A stretch of 61,756 nt of DNA from JABMRP01 sp964444795 (GCA_964444795.1 CAYUIQ010000016.1:1-61756); one strand, 5' to 3'. Shown: positions 42,833 through 53,144, counted from the first letter of the stretch. Notes: generated by a model not told the origin, from the letters alone. Made by a program: numbers and translations.

Positions 42833-45800
42833 ATGCAATTGGCCAAGCGGTATCTGTATCTCTGCGTTGCGTCTTTAGTTGTCGTCACCATTGCCGGCCA
42901 AAAAGCCCGGTCCGCCGACTGGCCCATGTGGCGACATGATGCCCAGCGTAGCGGGGCGTCTCCCGACGAGACGCTTCCTGGCGAGCTTCACCCGCAATGG
43001 TCGCGCGATTGCGGGCCCGTGCAGCCGGCCTGGGCAGACGCGAGGCTGAGGTTCGATGCATCGCATGAACCCGTGGTACTTGGCCGGACGATGTTCGTCG
43101 GTTCCGCTGCAACCGAGTCGGTCACGGCCATCGACACGCGCACGGGCGATCGCAAGTGGCAGTTCTTCGCCGAGGGTCCCGTGCGATTTGCCCCCGTGGC
43201 CTTTGAGGGTCGAATCTACTTCGGCTCGGACGACGGGTGCCTTTATTGCGTGGATGCGGAATCGGGCGAGCTTGTGTGGAAATACAACGCGGCCCCCCGC
43301 GCTCGAAAGGTCATCGGGAACGACCATCTGATCTCCGTCTGGCCCGTACGCGGCGGTCCCGTCATGGCCGACGGGAAGCTCTACTTCACCGCCGGTGTCT
43401 GGCCGTTCGAGGGAGTCTTTCTGCATGCCATCGACGTCGACGGCACGGAAACCGAGCCGGTGGCCAGCGTCAGCAAATTGCCCGGCGAAGTGGTCGCCCA
43501 GGGATACGCCGTGGCAAGCCCCAGCGGCGTCCTGATTCCGTGTGGTCGTAAACCGGCGCTACAATTTGATAGATCAAGCGAGACGTTTGGCCGGCCGGGA
43601 AGCGGCACGGGCTATCACGTGACCGCCTCGGGGCCTTGGGTGTTTCACGGCGGCGGAGTCTACAACTCGGTAAACCGTCAGAAAATCTCGTTGCGAGCCC
43701 ACCGCCCGGTCACCAGGGGCGACCGCGTTTTCACGGTCCTCTCGAACAACGCCGTCGCCTGTTTCGACGTCGAACAATTCGAGTGGATAGAAGTTAAGGA
43801 TCGCCAAGGCAAACCGACCAAGAAGCAGGTCTTTCCCGTACAGTGGCAAGTGGACGGACGAGCGATTCTGGCCGCCGCCGCGGAATGCGACGGAACGATC
43901 CCCGAAAAGAGTCGTCCGACCGTTTCGATCCAGGCCGGCAACCGCCTTTACGGCCATTGGGGCAATGTTCTGTTTGCCGTCGATATCCCCGCGGCAAAGT
44001 CTTCGGTGGCCGCCGTGTCGTGGTCGACAACCGTACCCGGCGAGCCGGCCTCCATGCTTGCCGCCGACGGAAGGCTCTTTGTCGCCACGGGCGATGGTCT
44101 GATCCATTGCTTCGGCCCGGAGAAGAAAGAGCCGGCAGTCCATACCCTTGCGCAAGCGAAGCTCCAAAGCACTCCGTCGGCCGACAAGGTGGCACGGTTG
44201 CTCGATTGCACGAAGGCCAAGCAGGGATACGGCCTGGTGTTGGGCATCGGAACGGGCCAGATTCTCGACGAGCTTGTGCGGCAGTCCGACCTGCGACTGG
44301 TCGCGATCGACCCGGACGCGAAGAAGATCGCGCGGATTCGCCGCCGGTTCTCGGATGCCGGGCAGTACGGCTCGCGCGTGGTGGCCCGTACCGGCGATCC
44401 GGTCACTTTTTCCCTGCCACCTTACATGGCCAACCTGATCGTTTCGGGAGACCTTGAAGCAGCGGGTGTCGAGCGCGGCGAACCGTTGGTCGAGGCGGTC
44501 TACGAGGCGCTGCGCCCGTATGGCGGCGTGGCATGCGCGGAGCTTACCGACGGGGCACACGAAGATCTCGGAGAACTGGCCAAGCAATTGTCGAAGGCCC
44601 GGGTCCAGCGCGAGGGACCGTTCACGCTTCTTACCCGGGCCGGCGCCTTGGAGGGAGCGGCCGACTGGACCGACGAGTATGCCGATCCGGCAAACACGAT
44701 GATGTCGAAGGACCAACGGGTGAAAGCCCCGTTGGGCGTCCTCTGGTTCGGCGGTCCGGCGGCGCGTCCCGATCTGTTTTACGACCGTCACCAGTGGTCG
44801 CCCAGTTTGGCCGTCATCGAAGGCCGGATGTTTATCGAGGGGCCACGGAAGTTGACCGCCGTCGACATCTACACCGGGCGCATTCTCTGGCAGGTGCCTT
44901 TGAAAGACGGCTTGAGCCCGGGACGACGGGCCAACTGGGCGTCGACGGGCTTCCACTTCGTGGCGGCCACCGACGGCATCTACCTGACGTACGAGAAGGT
45001 GTGTCTGGTGTACGACCCGGCTACCGGTGAGAAAATCGACGAATTGAGACTGCCCGAGGAAGAGGACCGGTTCGGCAGGATACGAATTTCCAATGACCTG
45101 CTCATTGTTCCTGTCTTTGGAACGGTGGAGAAGTACGGCGATGTTCCCGTGAAAATCGTCGCCATGGATCGTCACGACGGCAGGATCGTTTGGACCAAGA
45201 AGTCCGAGCTGAGTTTTCCGTTCCTGGCCGTCAGCGATAGTCGAGTGTTCGCCTTCGAGGGATTGATGGCCCGGCTGTACGAAAACCGGGAGCGCAAAGG
45301 TCTGGTTCCCAGCGCCGAGCCGTTCTGCAACCTGAAGGCCCTGGACGCTGCTACCGGCGAGGAACTATGGGATCGCACGACCGATCAGGTCGTCACCTGG
45401 CTGGCCTATTCCCGGGAAACCGACGTGCTGGTGACCTCGAACAAACACGGCGTGAAAGGTTGGCGCGGGAAAGACGGCGCCGAGCTGTGGAGCAAGATAG
45501 CGGAGGGCCGGGGCTTTCGCGGCCATCCGGAGAATCTGTGGGACAAGGTGATTCTCTGGAAAGACCGGGTGATCGACCAGCGCGGCCCCGGACACGCCTA
45601 CGACTTGCAAAGCGGCGACCGGGTGATGTGCGAGCATCCGGTGACCGGCGAAAGCGTGCCCTGGGAATTCACGAAGAACGGCCACCATTGCGGCTACGTT
45701 ATCGCCAGCGAACACCTGTTGACCTTCCGCGCCGCCACGGCGGGTTACACCGACATGGCCACCGGCGGGACGACGCATCTGCACGGGTTCCGCTCCGGAT

Positions 45801-46459
45801 GCCGCAACAGTCTGATCCCGGCGGGCGGTGTCCTGTCGGCGCCCAACTTCGCCAACGGATGCACGTGCGACTTTCAGGTGTTCACCTCGCTGGCCCTGGT
45901 TCACGTACCCCAGGCCGACCAGTGGGCGTATAGCGCGTTCGGGCGTCCCGGTGCGCGGGTGCGCCGCGTGGGTATCAACTTCGGCGCTCCGGGTAGCCGT
46001 CAAGTGGCCGATGGGTCGCTTTGGCTCAACTATCCCGGTAAGAGCGGGCCGGCAGGTGACCTGCAAGTGACCGTCGAAGGGGAGCAGCCAAAATGGTTCT
46101 GCGGCCACGCCTCGCAGATCCAGGGCAACGACCTCACGTGGGTCGCCGCCTCCGGCGTGGAAGGCATCTCGTCCGTGACCGTCCCGCTCGGGGCCGCGAC
46201 AAGCGAAAACCGTCACTACACGCTACGGATGGTCTTCGCCGAGCCCAATAACCACCAAGTGGGCCAGCGAGTGTTTGACGTTTGCCTTGGCGAGAAGAAG
46301 TTGCTGGCCGACTTTGACGTGGTCAAGGAATCGGCGGGGCACAACCGTATGGTCGTCAAGGAGTTCCAAGGGGTCCGCGGCGCCGACACACTGCAACTGT
46401 CCTTCGAGGCGTCGGTGGGAGAGCCCGTGCTCTGCGGATTGGAGCTTGTCGAGGAGTAG
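42833..46459 (+). CDS. PQQ-type beta-propeller protein with embedded methyltransferase-like domain and malectin-like end
   Basis: A 1208-residue protein with a signal peptide (residues 1-28). PQQ/quinoprotein-like blades (AIDTRTGDRKWQF, CVDAESGELVWKY, AVDIYTGRILWQV, ALDAATGEELWDR) fill residues of about 30-440 and 640-1080. Between them (about 440-610) is a Rossmann segment of class I methyltransferase type: VLGIGTGQILDELV near residue 467, the acidic strand end LRLVAIDPDAKK, and a third strand LIVSGDLEA. The last 100 residues (ENRHYTLRMVFAEP to the end) look like a malectin-type carbohydrate-binding domain. If exported, SAM would not be available, so the methyltransferase-like part may bind another ligand or only be structural; this is inference. 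It follows the HzsA-like gene by 84 nt and precedes the sulfatase by 208 nt, all on the plus strand. Confidence 0.85.
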   Translation: MQLAKRYLYLCVASLVVVTIAGQKARSADWPMWRHDAQRSGASPDETLPGELHPQWSRDCGPVQPAWADARLRFDASHEPVVLGRTMFVGSAATESVTAIDTRTGDRKWQFFAEGPVRFAPVAFEGRIYFGSDDGCLYCVDAESGELVWKYNAAPRARKVIGNDHLISVWPVRGGPVMADGKLYFTAGVWPFEGVFLHAIDVDGTETEPVASVSKLPGEVVAQGYAVASPSGVLIPCGRKPALQFDRSSETFGRPGSGTGYHVTASGPWVFHGGGVYNSVNRQKISLRAHRPVTRGDRVFTVLSNNAVACFDVEQFEWIEVKDRQGKPTKKQVFPVQWQVDGRAILAAAAECDGTIPEKSRPTVSIQAGNRLYGHWGNVLFAVDIPAAKSSVAAVSWSTTVPGEPASMLAADGRLFVATGDGLIHCFGPEKKEPAVHTLAQAKLQSTPSADKVARLLDCTKAKQGYGLVLGIGTGQILDELVRQSDLRLVAIDPDAKKIARIRRRFSDAGQYGSRVVARTGDPVTFSLPPYMANLIVSGDLEAAGVERGEPLVEAVYEALRPYGGVACAELTDGAHEDLGELAKQLSKARVQREGPFTLLTRAGALEGAADWTDEYADPANTMMSKDQRVKAPLGVLWFGGPAARPDLFYDRHQWSPSLAVIEGRMFIEGPRKLTAVDIYTGRILWQVPLKDGLSPGRRANWASTGFHFVAATDGIYLTYEKVCLVYDPATGEKIDELRLPEEEDRFGRIRISNDLLIVPVFGTVEKYGDVPVKIVAMDRHDGRIVWTKKSELSFPFLAVSDSRVFAFEGLMARLYENRERKGLVPSAEPFCNLKALDAATGEELWDRTTDQVVTWLAYSRETDVLVTSNKHGVKGWRGKDGAELWSKIAEGRGFRGHPENLWDKVILWKDRVIDQRGPGHAYDLQSGDRVMCEHPVTGESVPWEFTKNGHHCGYVIASEHLLTFRAATAGYTDMATGGTTHLHGFRSGCRNSLIPAGGVLSAPNFANGCTCDFQVFTSLALVHVPQADQWAYSAFGRPGARVRRVGINFGAPGSRQVADGSLWLNYPGKSGPAGDLQVTVEGEQPKWFCGHASQIQGNDLTWVAASGVEGISSVTVPLGAATSENRHYTLRMVFAEPNNHQVGQRVFDVCLGEKKLLADFDVVKESAGHNRMVVKEFQGVRGADTLQLSFEASVGEPVLCGLELVEE

Positions 46460-46667
46460 CGCCGAGCTCTGTCGCGGAGTCACTCGCGCAAGATCGAAAC
46501 GGTCTCGCTGGTGGCGCGGTGGCAACTTTTCGGTTCCGTTCTTCGCCCCGGCGGCCAAAACCATCCGGTACGTTGACCCGCCGCCGCCAGGAACCGATAC
46601 TGGGGCTTGAAGTCGACCTGGATTGTGTCCGACAACCATGCCCCCCATATCCTCAGGAGCTACCAAG

Positions 46668-48167
46668 ATGCCACGGATTTCCGCCACCGACGAACGCAAC
46701 CCTTCTTATTCCTCGGGCCATTTGTTACACGGAACGGCTACACTCATTCTCGCCAGCTTTGCGGCATTCCTCTCCGTAGGCGCTGAGAACAAAGGGGTAT
46801 GCGACGACACGCCACCCAACATCGTGCTCATCCTGGTCGACGATCTGGGCTGGACCGATCTGACTTGCCAGGGGAGCAAGTACTTCGAAACACCGCACGT
46901 CGATCGGCTGGCTGCCGGGGGGATGCGGTTTACCGACGGGTATGCCGCCTGTGCCGTCTGTTCGCCGACACGGGCCGCGGTGCAGACGGGCCGGTATCCG
47001 GCGCGGCTGGGAGTGACCGATTGGATTCGGGCGAAGTTTCAAGGCGGCCGGATCGGTCCCGACGGCAAGAACCCGACCGGCTACGTCGGTAGCCCCGCCA
47101 AGCCGGTCCTCTGCCCGAAAAATGCCCTGTTCATGGAATCGGACGAGATCACCCTGGCCGAGGCACTGAAGCCGGCCGGTTACGTTTCCTGTCACATCGG
47201 CAAGTGGCACCTCGGACAGGAGAACCACTTTCCCGAGCGCCAGGGCTACGATTTCAACCACGGCGGATGCGATCTGGGCCAGCCGCCCCACTATTTCGAC
47301 CCCTACGAATCGGGCCGCAAAGACTACTTGATGCCCAACCTGCCGCCGCGCAAAAAGGGCGAGTATCTGACCGACCGCGAGGCCGACGAGGCGGTCGCCT
47401 TCATCCGGGCGCATCACGACAAGCCCTTCTTCCTCAACATGGACCACTACTGTGTTCACACGCCGTTGCAGGCAAAGAAGGACGTGACGGCCAAGTACGA
47501 GGCCAAGCCGAAGACGAATCAGAAGAACGCGGTCTACGCGGCGATGGTCGAAAGCGTCGACGATTCGACCGGCCGAATCATGGCCGTGCTGGAGGAACTC
47601 GACCTGACCGACAACACGATCGTAATCTTCACCTCCGACAACGGCGGCCTGATGGGCCCGACGAACAACGCCCCGCTCCGCTCGGGCAAGGGTTTTCCTT
47701 ATGAAGGCGGCATCCGCGTACCGCTAATCGTGCGCTGGCCCGGCGTGGTCAGACCGGCCAGCACCAGCGACGTGCCGGCGTGCAGCGTCGATTTCTTCCC
47801 CACGCTGATGGAGATCGTCGGCGTGGATCTTCCCACTGATCGGGCCATCGACGGCGAGAGCCTCGTTCCACTGCTGCGAGGAACCGGCAAGCCGAAGCGC
47901 GACGCCCTCTACTGGCATTTCCCCCATTACCGCGGCGGTCTCGGGCCGCACAGCATCATCCGCCGTGGCGATTGGAAGATGATCAAGCGTTACGCCGAGA
48001 AGAAGAGCGAACTCTACAATCTGGCCGACGACCTGAGCGAGACTACCGATCTGGCCGAGGCGAATCCCGAGAAGGTCAAAGAACTCGACGCCAAGTTGGC
48101 CGTCTGGCTCAAAGAGACGGGCGCCAAAATGCCCGTACCCAATCCCGACTATCGCCCGAAAAGGTAG
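46668..48167 (+). CDS. Secreted Cys-type sulfatase
   Basis: A 499-residue sulfatase. The ATG at 46668 has CAGGAG about 9 nt upstream; an in-frame ATG at 46623 lacks one. The catalytic Cys98 is in AVCSPTRAAVQTGRYP (the C-x-P-x-R motif read by the formylglycine-generating enzyme). Metal-ligand motifs NIVLILVDDLGW and VIFTSDNGG are intact, and KWHLG is the usual active-site Lys-His strand. A hydrophobic stretch near residue 25 (ATLILASFAAFLS) is the signal peptide, preceded by a long polar n-region. Sulfated polysaccharides are the usual substrates in planctomycetes. No true FGE is seen in this window: the two SUMF1-like domains nearby lack its Cys pair, so activation must rely on a gene elsewhere. 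Confidence 0.95.
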   Translation: MPRISATDERNPSYSSGHLLHGTATLILASFAAFLSVGAENKGVCDDTPPNIVLILVDDLGWTDLTCQGSKYFETPHVDRLAAGGMRFTDGYAACAVCSPTRAAVQTGRYPARLGVTDWIRAKFQGGRIGPDGKNPTGYVGSPAKPVLCPKNALFMESDEITLAEALKPAGYVSCHIGKWHLGQENHFPERQGYDFNHGGCDLGQPPHYFDPYESGRKDYLMPNLPPRKKGEYLTDREADEAVAFIRAHHDKPFFLNMDHYCVHTPLQAKKDVTAKYEAKPKTNQKNAVYAAMVESVDDSTGRIMAVLEELDLTDNTIVIFTSDNGGLMGPTNNAPLRSGKGFPYEGGIRVPLIVRWPGVVRPASTSDVPACSVDFFPTLMEIVGVDLPTDRAIDGESLVPLLRGTGKPKRDALYWHFPHYRGGLGPHSIIRRGDWKMIKRYAEKKSELYNLADDLSETTDLAEANPEKVKELDAKLAVWLKETGAKMPVPNPDYRPKR

Positions 48168-48175
48168 CTGACGTG

Positions 48176-48214
48176 CTCCCTCTGCCTTCGGGAGAGGGGC
48201 AGGGGGTGAGGGCC
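48176..48214. repeat. REP-like hairpin after the sulfatase gene
   Basis: CCCTCT (48178-48183) pairs with AGAGGG (48193-48198) over a 9-nt loop, and the element continues as gcaggggg-tgagggcc. This CCCTCT...AGAGGG...GGTGAGGG text is widespread in bacterial intergenic regions. It may double as the terminator of the sulfatase gene. Confidence 0.5.
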
Positions 48215-48440
48215 GTTTGCGTGACGGGAAATGCCTACTCCGAACGGCCGTAATCCACTCACGTCATCGCTCATCGTCCGCCGGATCGGTAGGATTCGCT
48301 CTCGGTATCGCACGCCAGGCAGGCACGCGACGTTCGACGCGGATGGAGACGGGAGTCCCGAAATAGGGTGGTTTCTTGGCACAGCCGTGGCGGACGCGCG
48401 TAGTGTGATTGGCCGTTTGCGTGATCGAGCGGATGGTGGC

Positions 48441-51400
48441 CTAGTGTTCCACGTAGAGCATCGGTAGCCCGGTCCAACCGCCGCCCCAGCACTCGGCATT
48501 CCTGCGCCCCGACCCGGTGATGATCAGCACCAGGGCGTTGCCTTTCCGCCAATCCGGCTGGTCGACCACTTCCTGAATCAGCGAAGACAGATCGGGGGTG
48601 CGCTGTTTCTCCGACCGCTCACCTCCGGTGGTCCACGGCTCGGGCGACCACGCGACCGAAGCGGCCGTTTTTCGGCGCGAGCTCACATTGTGCTCGACGT
48701 TGGCAAGCTGCTCGGCATCGGCTGCCAATTCCGCGAGCAGCACCAGATCGGTCTTCTCGGAACCGGGATCTTCCCGGTGGGCCGTGAATTGCACAAAGGC
48801 CCGTTTGACTCGGGTGCCTTGTGGAACCGGAATGTCAGGGAAACGTATGCCGACAATCTGATCTGTGTTGTTGTCCGGGTCGGTATCGCGAATCAAGTCA
48901 AGATCATAGCTCCGCCGAGGGACAGACCCATCCTCCACGTCTTCTTCCACGTCGTCGAGAGAGAACCTTAGCCTTGGCACGTCCGCCAAAAACTCCCTGG
49001 CTGCCCGGTCCTCGGGATGCTCCTTGAGGTAGGTTTTGAGGAACCTCGTCAACGCGACGTCATCCTCCAGAAGACATTGGAACCGCTGCAAATCGTAGCG
49101 TTGGGGCCAGGCGTCGGGCTCCGACTGCATCGCCGACTTCAACTGGCTCAGGAGTCCGGCTTTCGCCGTAGGAGATTTCAGCCAACTCCAGTAGTATTCT
49201 TCGCCGTCATAGATCTCGCCGTCATAACTCAAGCACAACGGACCATCGTGATATTGGGCGCACATCGCGATAGGCACCACCGGGCCGTAGTATTCCATTT
49301 GCAGCTTTCTAGCCTCGGTCCAGGTCATGCCTTCTCGATCCGGGAAGTCCGCCGGAATCGGTACGTTGCGTCCCGATACACCTTCTGCCTCGGAGCCAAA
49401 CGGATACGTGTAGCAGCACGGCAGCTTGGGCCCCTTGGCTTCCTTATGAAAGAGATGTCTGTTCAAGCGGGCAGGGCAGCGAAGCAGATTCGGATCCCGG
49501 AGATAGTCCGGGTACAGATCGTCAAATTCATCGGGTACGTCGCCGTGTTCCTGCTTATACTGTTCGATCGCCGATCCTATCGTTCTCAGATTCGCCGTGC
49601 ATGTCTCCTTAGCCAATTCGTCCAACCCGATGATCTGCAACATGCGGATGTTGTTCGTGGTGACCGATCGGCCCCTTGTGAAGGCGACCTGTTTGCCGCT
49701 CGGATGAAGTCGCAGGCCAAAGCTCCTGGTCTTCGACTCCCAGGCGAGTTTCTCAGGTTGGCCGCCGTCGGCCGATATCCGCCACAACTCGTAGGTTGGC
49801 GGCGCCTGCCCCTCCGCATCGCCGCCGGTGACCTTCCAGAAGAGCAGGTGGCTTCCGTCAGGCGACCAGCCCACCGTGTACCCGATTTTCTCTTCGGCCG
49901 GCACGCTGAATAGTTCGCGCGGCTCGCCTCCGGCTGTCGGCACGAGCATCAGGGACCTGCCCATGGACATGGGAGCGGGATAGGCGATCTGGGAGCCGTC
50001 CGGCGAGAGGTGACAGTTAAAGACTCCGTTCTCTTCCTCGCGATAGAGTTCCGTCTCTTGCCCCGTGTCCAGATTGTGCATCAGGATCTGGCCGTTGCGG
50101 TATCCCTTTCCTTGTTCGTAGCGGTAGCGACGCGCGTAAACCGCTTTCCCGTCGGGGGACCAACCGATAGGTACTTGTTCACTTCCAGGTGTGACGTGGC
50201 CCGTAGACTGTCCGATGGTCGTGATGGCGCCGCTTTCCACGTCGAGCCGAAGCAGCGGACCGAGATGTCCAAACTCGGCCGAAAGCAGGATCGAGCGTCC
50301 ATCCGGGGACCACACCGGTTCGCGGGCGGGGATGACGTACTCCCCAAGTTCGATAGCCCGCTCATGACCCGTCTGCATGGACCGAATGACAAGGAAGGCG
50401 GGATTCCGAGGCCAACGCAAGATCCTCGAGCCGGTATGGTAAGCCAGGTACTGCCCGTCTGGAGACCAGCTCGCGACACGACAGGTGTCGCCCCGGAATC
50501 GCTCGGACGCCGGGCGCGGTTCTCCCACAATCCGACCCTCTTCCAGATCAAAGTCGGCGATGTACACATCGGGATGGTTGCCCTTCTGAGCCTTTGAATA
50601 GTCGGAGTAGTAGTACACCCAGCCGCGGGTGGGCGTTTGCACGGGACCGAGGCAGTATTTCGCCTCGGCGCGGGGCAGCCCCGTCCTTACCAGGCGCGGG
50701 CTACCCTGAGGCTTTCCGTCCACGACGCGGATCATCCAGATCTCGTCATCCCACCGGCCCTCGGGGTTGTGGTCGCTACGATAGAGAAAGTTTTGGCCGT
50801 CCGGCAGCCAGCCGAACACATCATCGTCGGCCGGGCTTTCGACCACCGGCGTCTCCGGTCCGCCGGCCGACGGAATCAGGAAAACGTCCTTCTGTTTGGA
50901 TGCCGTGTCCACCACTCGGCTATAGGCCACATGGCGGCCGTCCGGGGAGAACCGCGGTCCGGGGATGTCGGTATCCTCCGCGGTGAGCGACTTGAGCACT
51001 TGGGTCGAACCATCGGCAACCGAGATCGTGGCAATACGAACCGGAACCGAAGTCGGGCTACCGTTATCCCCAACCGTCTCGAAAAGCGCGACCAGGACGT
51101 GTTGGCCATCCGGAGACCATCCGCCAAGTCGGATGCCGCTCTTCTCCCCATATGGGTAAAGAGTCCGCTCCCCGCTGCCGTCGACGCCCACAATCCTCAG
51201 GTCATACCCCTTGTCAGGATCTCTTCCTGCATAGGCCACCCATTTGCCGTCGTACGAAATGCATGCTTCATATCCCGTGAGAATCCTCTGGCTGAGGAGT
51301 TGGTCTTCTCTCGTTCTCAGATTGCGCACCGCCAGTCCGGTACGGCCGGCGAACGCGCAGTATCGGCCGCCCGGCGAAATGCTCAGCACATCAAGCAGCT

Positions 51401-53027
51401 CCAAACCTCCATAGGGCCAAGTCTCCTGGAGCTCGATCAGCGCCGAGGCTTCGGACTCCGGCGCCGAAGGCGCCTTAGCGAGTTCGTCCGGCGGCAACGG
51501 TTTGACGTGCATCTTGACCACCTGCCTACCATCCCGAGTGATGGTGACCGATTCCGTGTACACCGGCTTTCCGTCCTTCACGGCCTTCAGCTCGTGTTGG
51601 CCTACCGCGAGCCGTATCTCCTTGGCGCCGGCTCCGGTAATCACCAACTGCTCACCATCGATCGAAACGCCGACCTCGGGATCGTCGACGTGAATCACCA
51701 GCGTGCCGTCGCCGCGCACAATGCGGATCACGGTGCCGGCCACGTCGGTCAGGCCCGTGGCTTCCGTCAAGCTCAGTCCGCCGAGCGCGACGAGCAGTAC
51801 GGCGGCAGCAGCAGCCAGCCAGCCGCGACGGCGCGTCGTCCGCCGCCGCCGAGCAAATCGGCCGAATTTCCGCCCTTGGAGCCGATCAGGCAAAGGATTG
51901 ACCGACGGCTCCTGCAAATGCGCCAGGCACTGGCCCAGCAGTTCGGCCAACTCCGCGGCCGATTGAAAGCGGTCGGCCGACGATTTGGCGAGCAACTCCT
52001 TGATGATCTGGATCAGCCAGCCGGGGATATCAGAGTTGACGTCTTCGATCGGTCGCGGCGTGTCCTCGCAAACGCGGCGGATCATCGCCGGGGTGTTCTC
52101 GGCGCGGAACGGCGACCGGCCCGTACACATGGCGTACATCACGCTCCCCAGGCTAAACAGGTCGGTCCGGTGATCCACCGATTCGCCCCGTGCCTGTTCT
52201 GGAGACATGTATTCCGGGGTACCGGTAACGACGCCGGGCTTCGTCATCCGCACATCGTCAACCGCCCGGGCTAACCCGAAGTCGGTGATCTTGACCTTCT
52301 CGACGCCGTTTTCCAGCAGGATGTTGGCGGGTTTGATGTCACGATGCACCAGTCCTTGCGCATGGGCGGCGGCCAGGCCAGACGCAATTTGCATTCCGAT
52401 CCGAAGAATCTCCGTTAACTCCAGCGGGCCCTCACCCTTGATGCGGTCTTCGAGCGACGGGCCCGAGATGTATTCCATCGCAATGAACGGCAACCGCCCG
52501 CTGTCGTCGATCCCGTAGACGGTCACCACATGGTCGTGGCTAACCGCGGCAGCCGCCCGGCCTTCGCGAAGGAACCGTTTGCAGGCCGACGCATTAGAAG
52601 CAAGCTCCGGCGCCAGAACCTTGACCGCGACGACACGGTTGAGTTTCGGGTCGTTCCCCTTCAGCACGATCCCCATGCCCCCACGGCCGACGACTTCGTC
52701 TACCTCGTACTGCCCAAGCCGCCCGAGCGAGTCCGGCGCGTCGGACGGTTCAAGGAAGTCAAGGGAGACCTCATCGAGTCGAGGAACCAAGTAGTCGTCA
52801 TCGGACTTTGACTTGGCGGTCTTCTCCGCATCTTCAAGGAACTGCGTGGCGGCATCCTCAACGGCTGGATGCTCCAAAAGGCTCCCACACTTGGCATGGG
52901 ACTCCAGAAGCGTATCCACGCGCCGGCGGAGCGGAGTGTCTTTTTCGCACGCCTTGTCGAGATAGGCCTCCCTCTCATCGGGGGAGTCGATCTCCAGGGC
53001 TGCCATGAAAATGTCGCATTCGTTCAT
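48441..53027 (-). CDS. Giant Ser/Thr protein kinase with propeller, pilin-like and DNRLRE-like C-terminal domains
   Basis: A 1528-residue single-pass membrane kinase. The ATG at 53027 gives MNECDIFMAALEIDSPDERE, the normal opening for this planctomycete kinase class; AAGGTGAT lies upstream. The kinase domain (about 107-370) is complete: VGRGGMGIV, Lys136, HRD230IKPAN, D249FG, TPEYMSPEQA. A basic run and a membrane helix (about 402-422) follow, then a PEGA-like domain, TolB-type propeller blades (about 530-1120, many SPDGQ/SPDGR turns), a type-II pilin/DUF1559-like segment (about 1138-1190; TANLRTIGSAIEQYKQEHG) and a C-terminal beta domain (about 1350-1528; VGIRFPDIPVPQGTRV) of the DNRLRE kind. 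The sigma factor gene lies 117 nt upstream on the same strand. Output of the kinase is probably tied to that sigma factor. Confidence 0.88.
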   Translation of the reverse strand: MNECDIFMAALEIDSPDEREAYLDKACEKDTPLRRRVDTLLESHAKCGSLLEHPAVEDAATQFLEDAEKTAKSKSDDDYLVPRLDEVSLDFLEPSDAPDSLGRLGQYEVDEVVGRGGMGIVLKGNDPKLNRVVAVKVLAPELASNASACKRFLREGRAAAAVSHDHVVTVYGIDDSGRLPFIAMEYISGPSLEDRIKGEGPLELTEILRIGMQIASGLAAAHAQGLVHRDIKPANILLENGVEKVKITDFGLARAVDDVRMTKPGVVTGTPEYMSPEQARGESVDHRTDLFSLGSVMYAMCTGRSPFRAENTPAMIRRVCEDTPRPIEDVNSDIPGWLIQIIKELLAKSSADRFQSAAELAELLGQCLAHLQEPSVNPLPDRLQGRKFGRFARRRRTTRRRGWLAAAAAVLLVALGGLSLTEATGLTDVAGTVIRIVRGDGTLVIHVDDPEVGVSIDGEQLVITGAGAKEIRLAVGQHELKAVKDGKPVYTESVTITRDGRQVVKMHVKPLPPDELAKAPSAPESEASALIELQETWPYGGLELLDVLSISPGGRYCAFAGRTGLAVRNLRTREDQLLSQRILTGYEACISYDGKWVAYAGRDPDKGYDLRIVGVDGSGERTLYPYGEKSGIRLGGWSPDGQHVLVALFETVGDNGSPTSVPVRIATISVADGSTQVLKSLTAEDTDIPGPRFSPDGRHVAYSRVVDTASKQKDVFLIPSAGGPETPVVESPADDDVFGWLPDGQNFLYRSDHNPEGRWDDEIWMIRVVDGKPQGSPRLVRTGLPRAEAKYCLGPVQTPTRGWVYYYSDYSKAQKGNHPDVYIADFDLEEGRIVGEPRPASERFRGDTCRVASWSPDGQYLAYHTGSRILRWPRNPAFLVIRSMQTGHERAIELGEYVIPAREPVWSPDGRSILLSAEFGHLGPLLRLDVESGAITTIGQSTGHVTPGSEQVPIGWSPDGKAVYARRYRYEQGKGYRNGQILMHNLDTGQETELYREEENGVFNCHLSPDGSQIAYPAPMSMGRSLMLVPTAGGEPRELFSVPAEEKIGYTVGWSPDGSHLLFWKVTGGDAEGQAPPTYELWRISADGGQPEKLAWESKTRSFGLRLHPSGKQVAFTRGRSVTTNNIRMLQIIGLDELAKETCTANLRTIGSAIEQYKQEHGDVPDEFDDLYPDYLRDPNLLRCPARLNRHLFHKEAKGPKLPCCYTYPFGSEAEGVSGRNVPIPADFPDREGMTWTEARKLQMEYYGPVVPIAMCAQYHDGPLCLSYDGEIYDGEEYYWSWLKSPTAKAGLLSQLKSAMQSEPDAWPQRYDLQRFQCLLEDDVALTRFLKTYLKEHPEDRAAREFLADVPRLRFSLDDVEEDVEDGSVPRRSYDLDLIRDTDPDNNTDQIVGIRFPDIPVPQGTRVKRAFVQFTAHREDPGSEKTDLVLLAELAADAEQLANVEHNVSSRRKTAASVAWSPEPWTTGGERSEKQRTPDLSSLIQEVVDQPDWRKGNALVLIITGSGRRNAECWGGGWTGLPMLYVEH

Positions 53028-53144
53028 CGCTATCACCTTGAAACGAACGGTCTGAAGAGATCAGGCTCTATTCTGCAATGCGACGTTTCATCCAAAAGTT
53101 CGCCAAGATTCCGCAAAACTTTTCTCTCGACGAGTGCCTTCGGG

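Noticed and set aside
40736..42838. Long minus-strand open frame antisense to HzsA-like paralogue 2
   Set aside because: No domain and no start support; shadow of the plus-strand gene.
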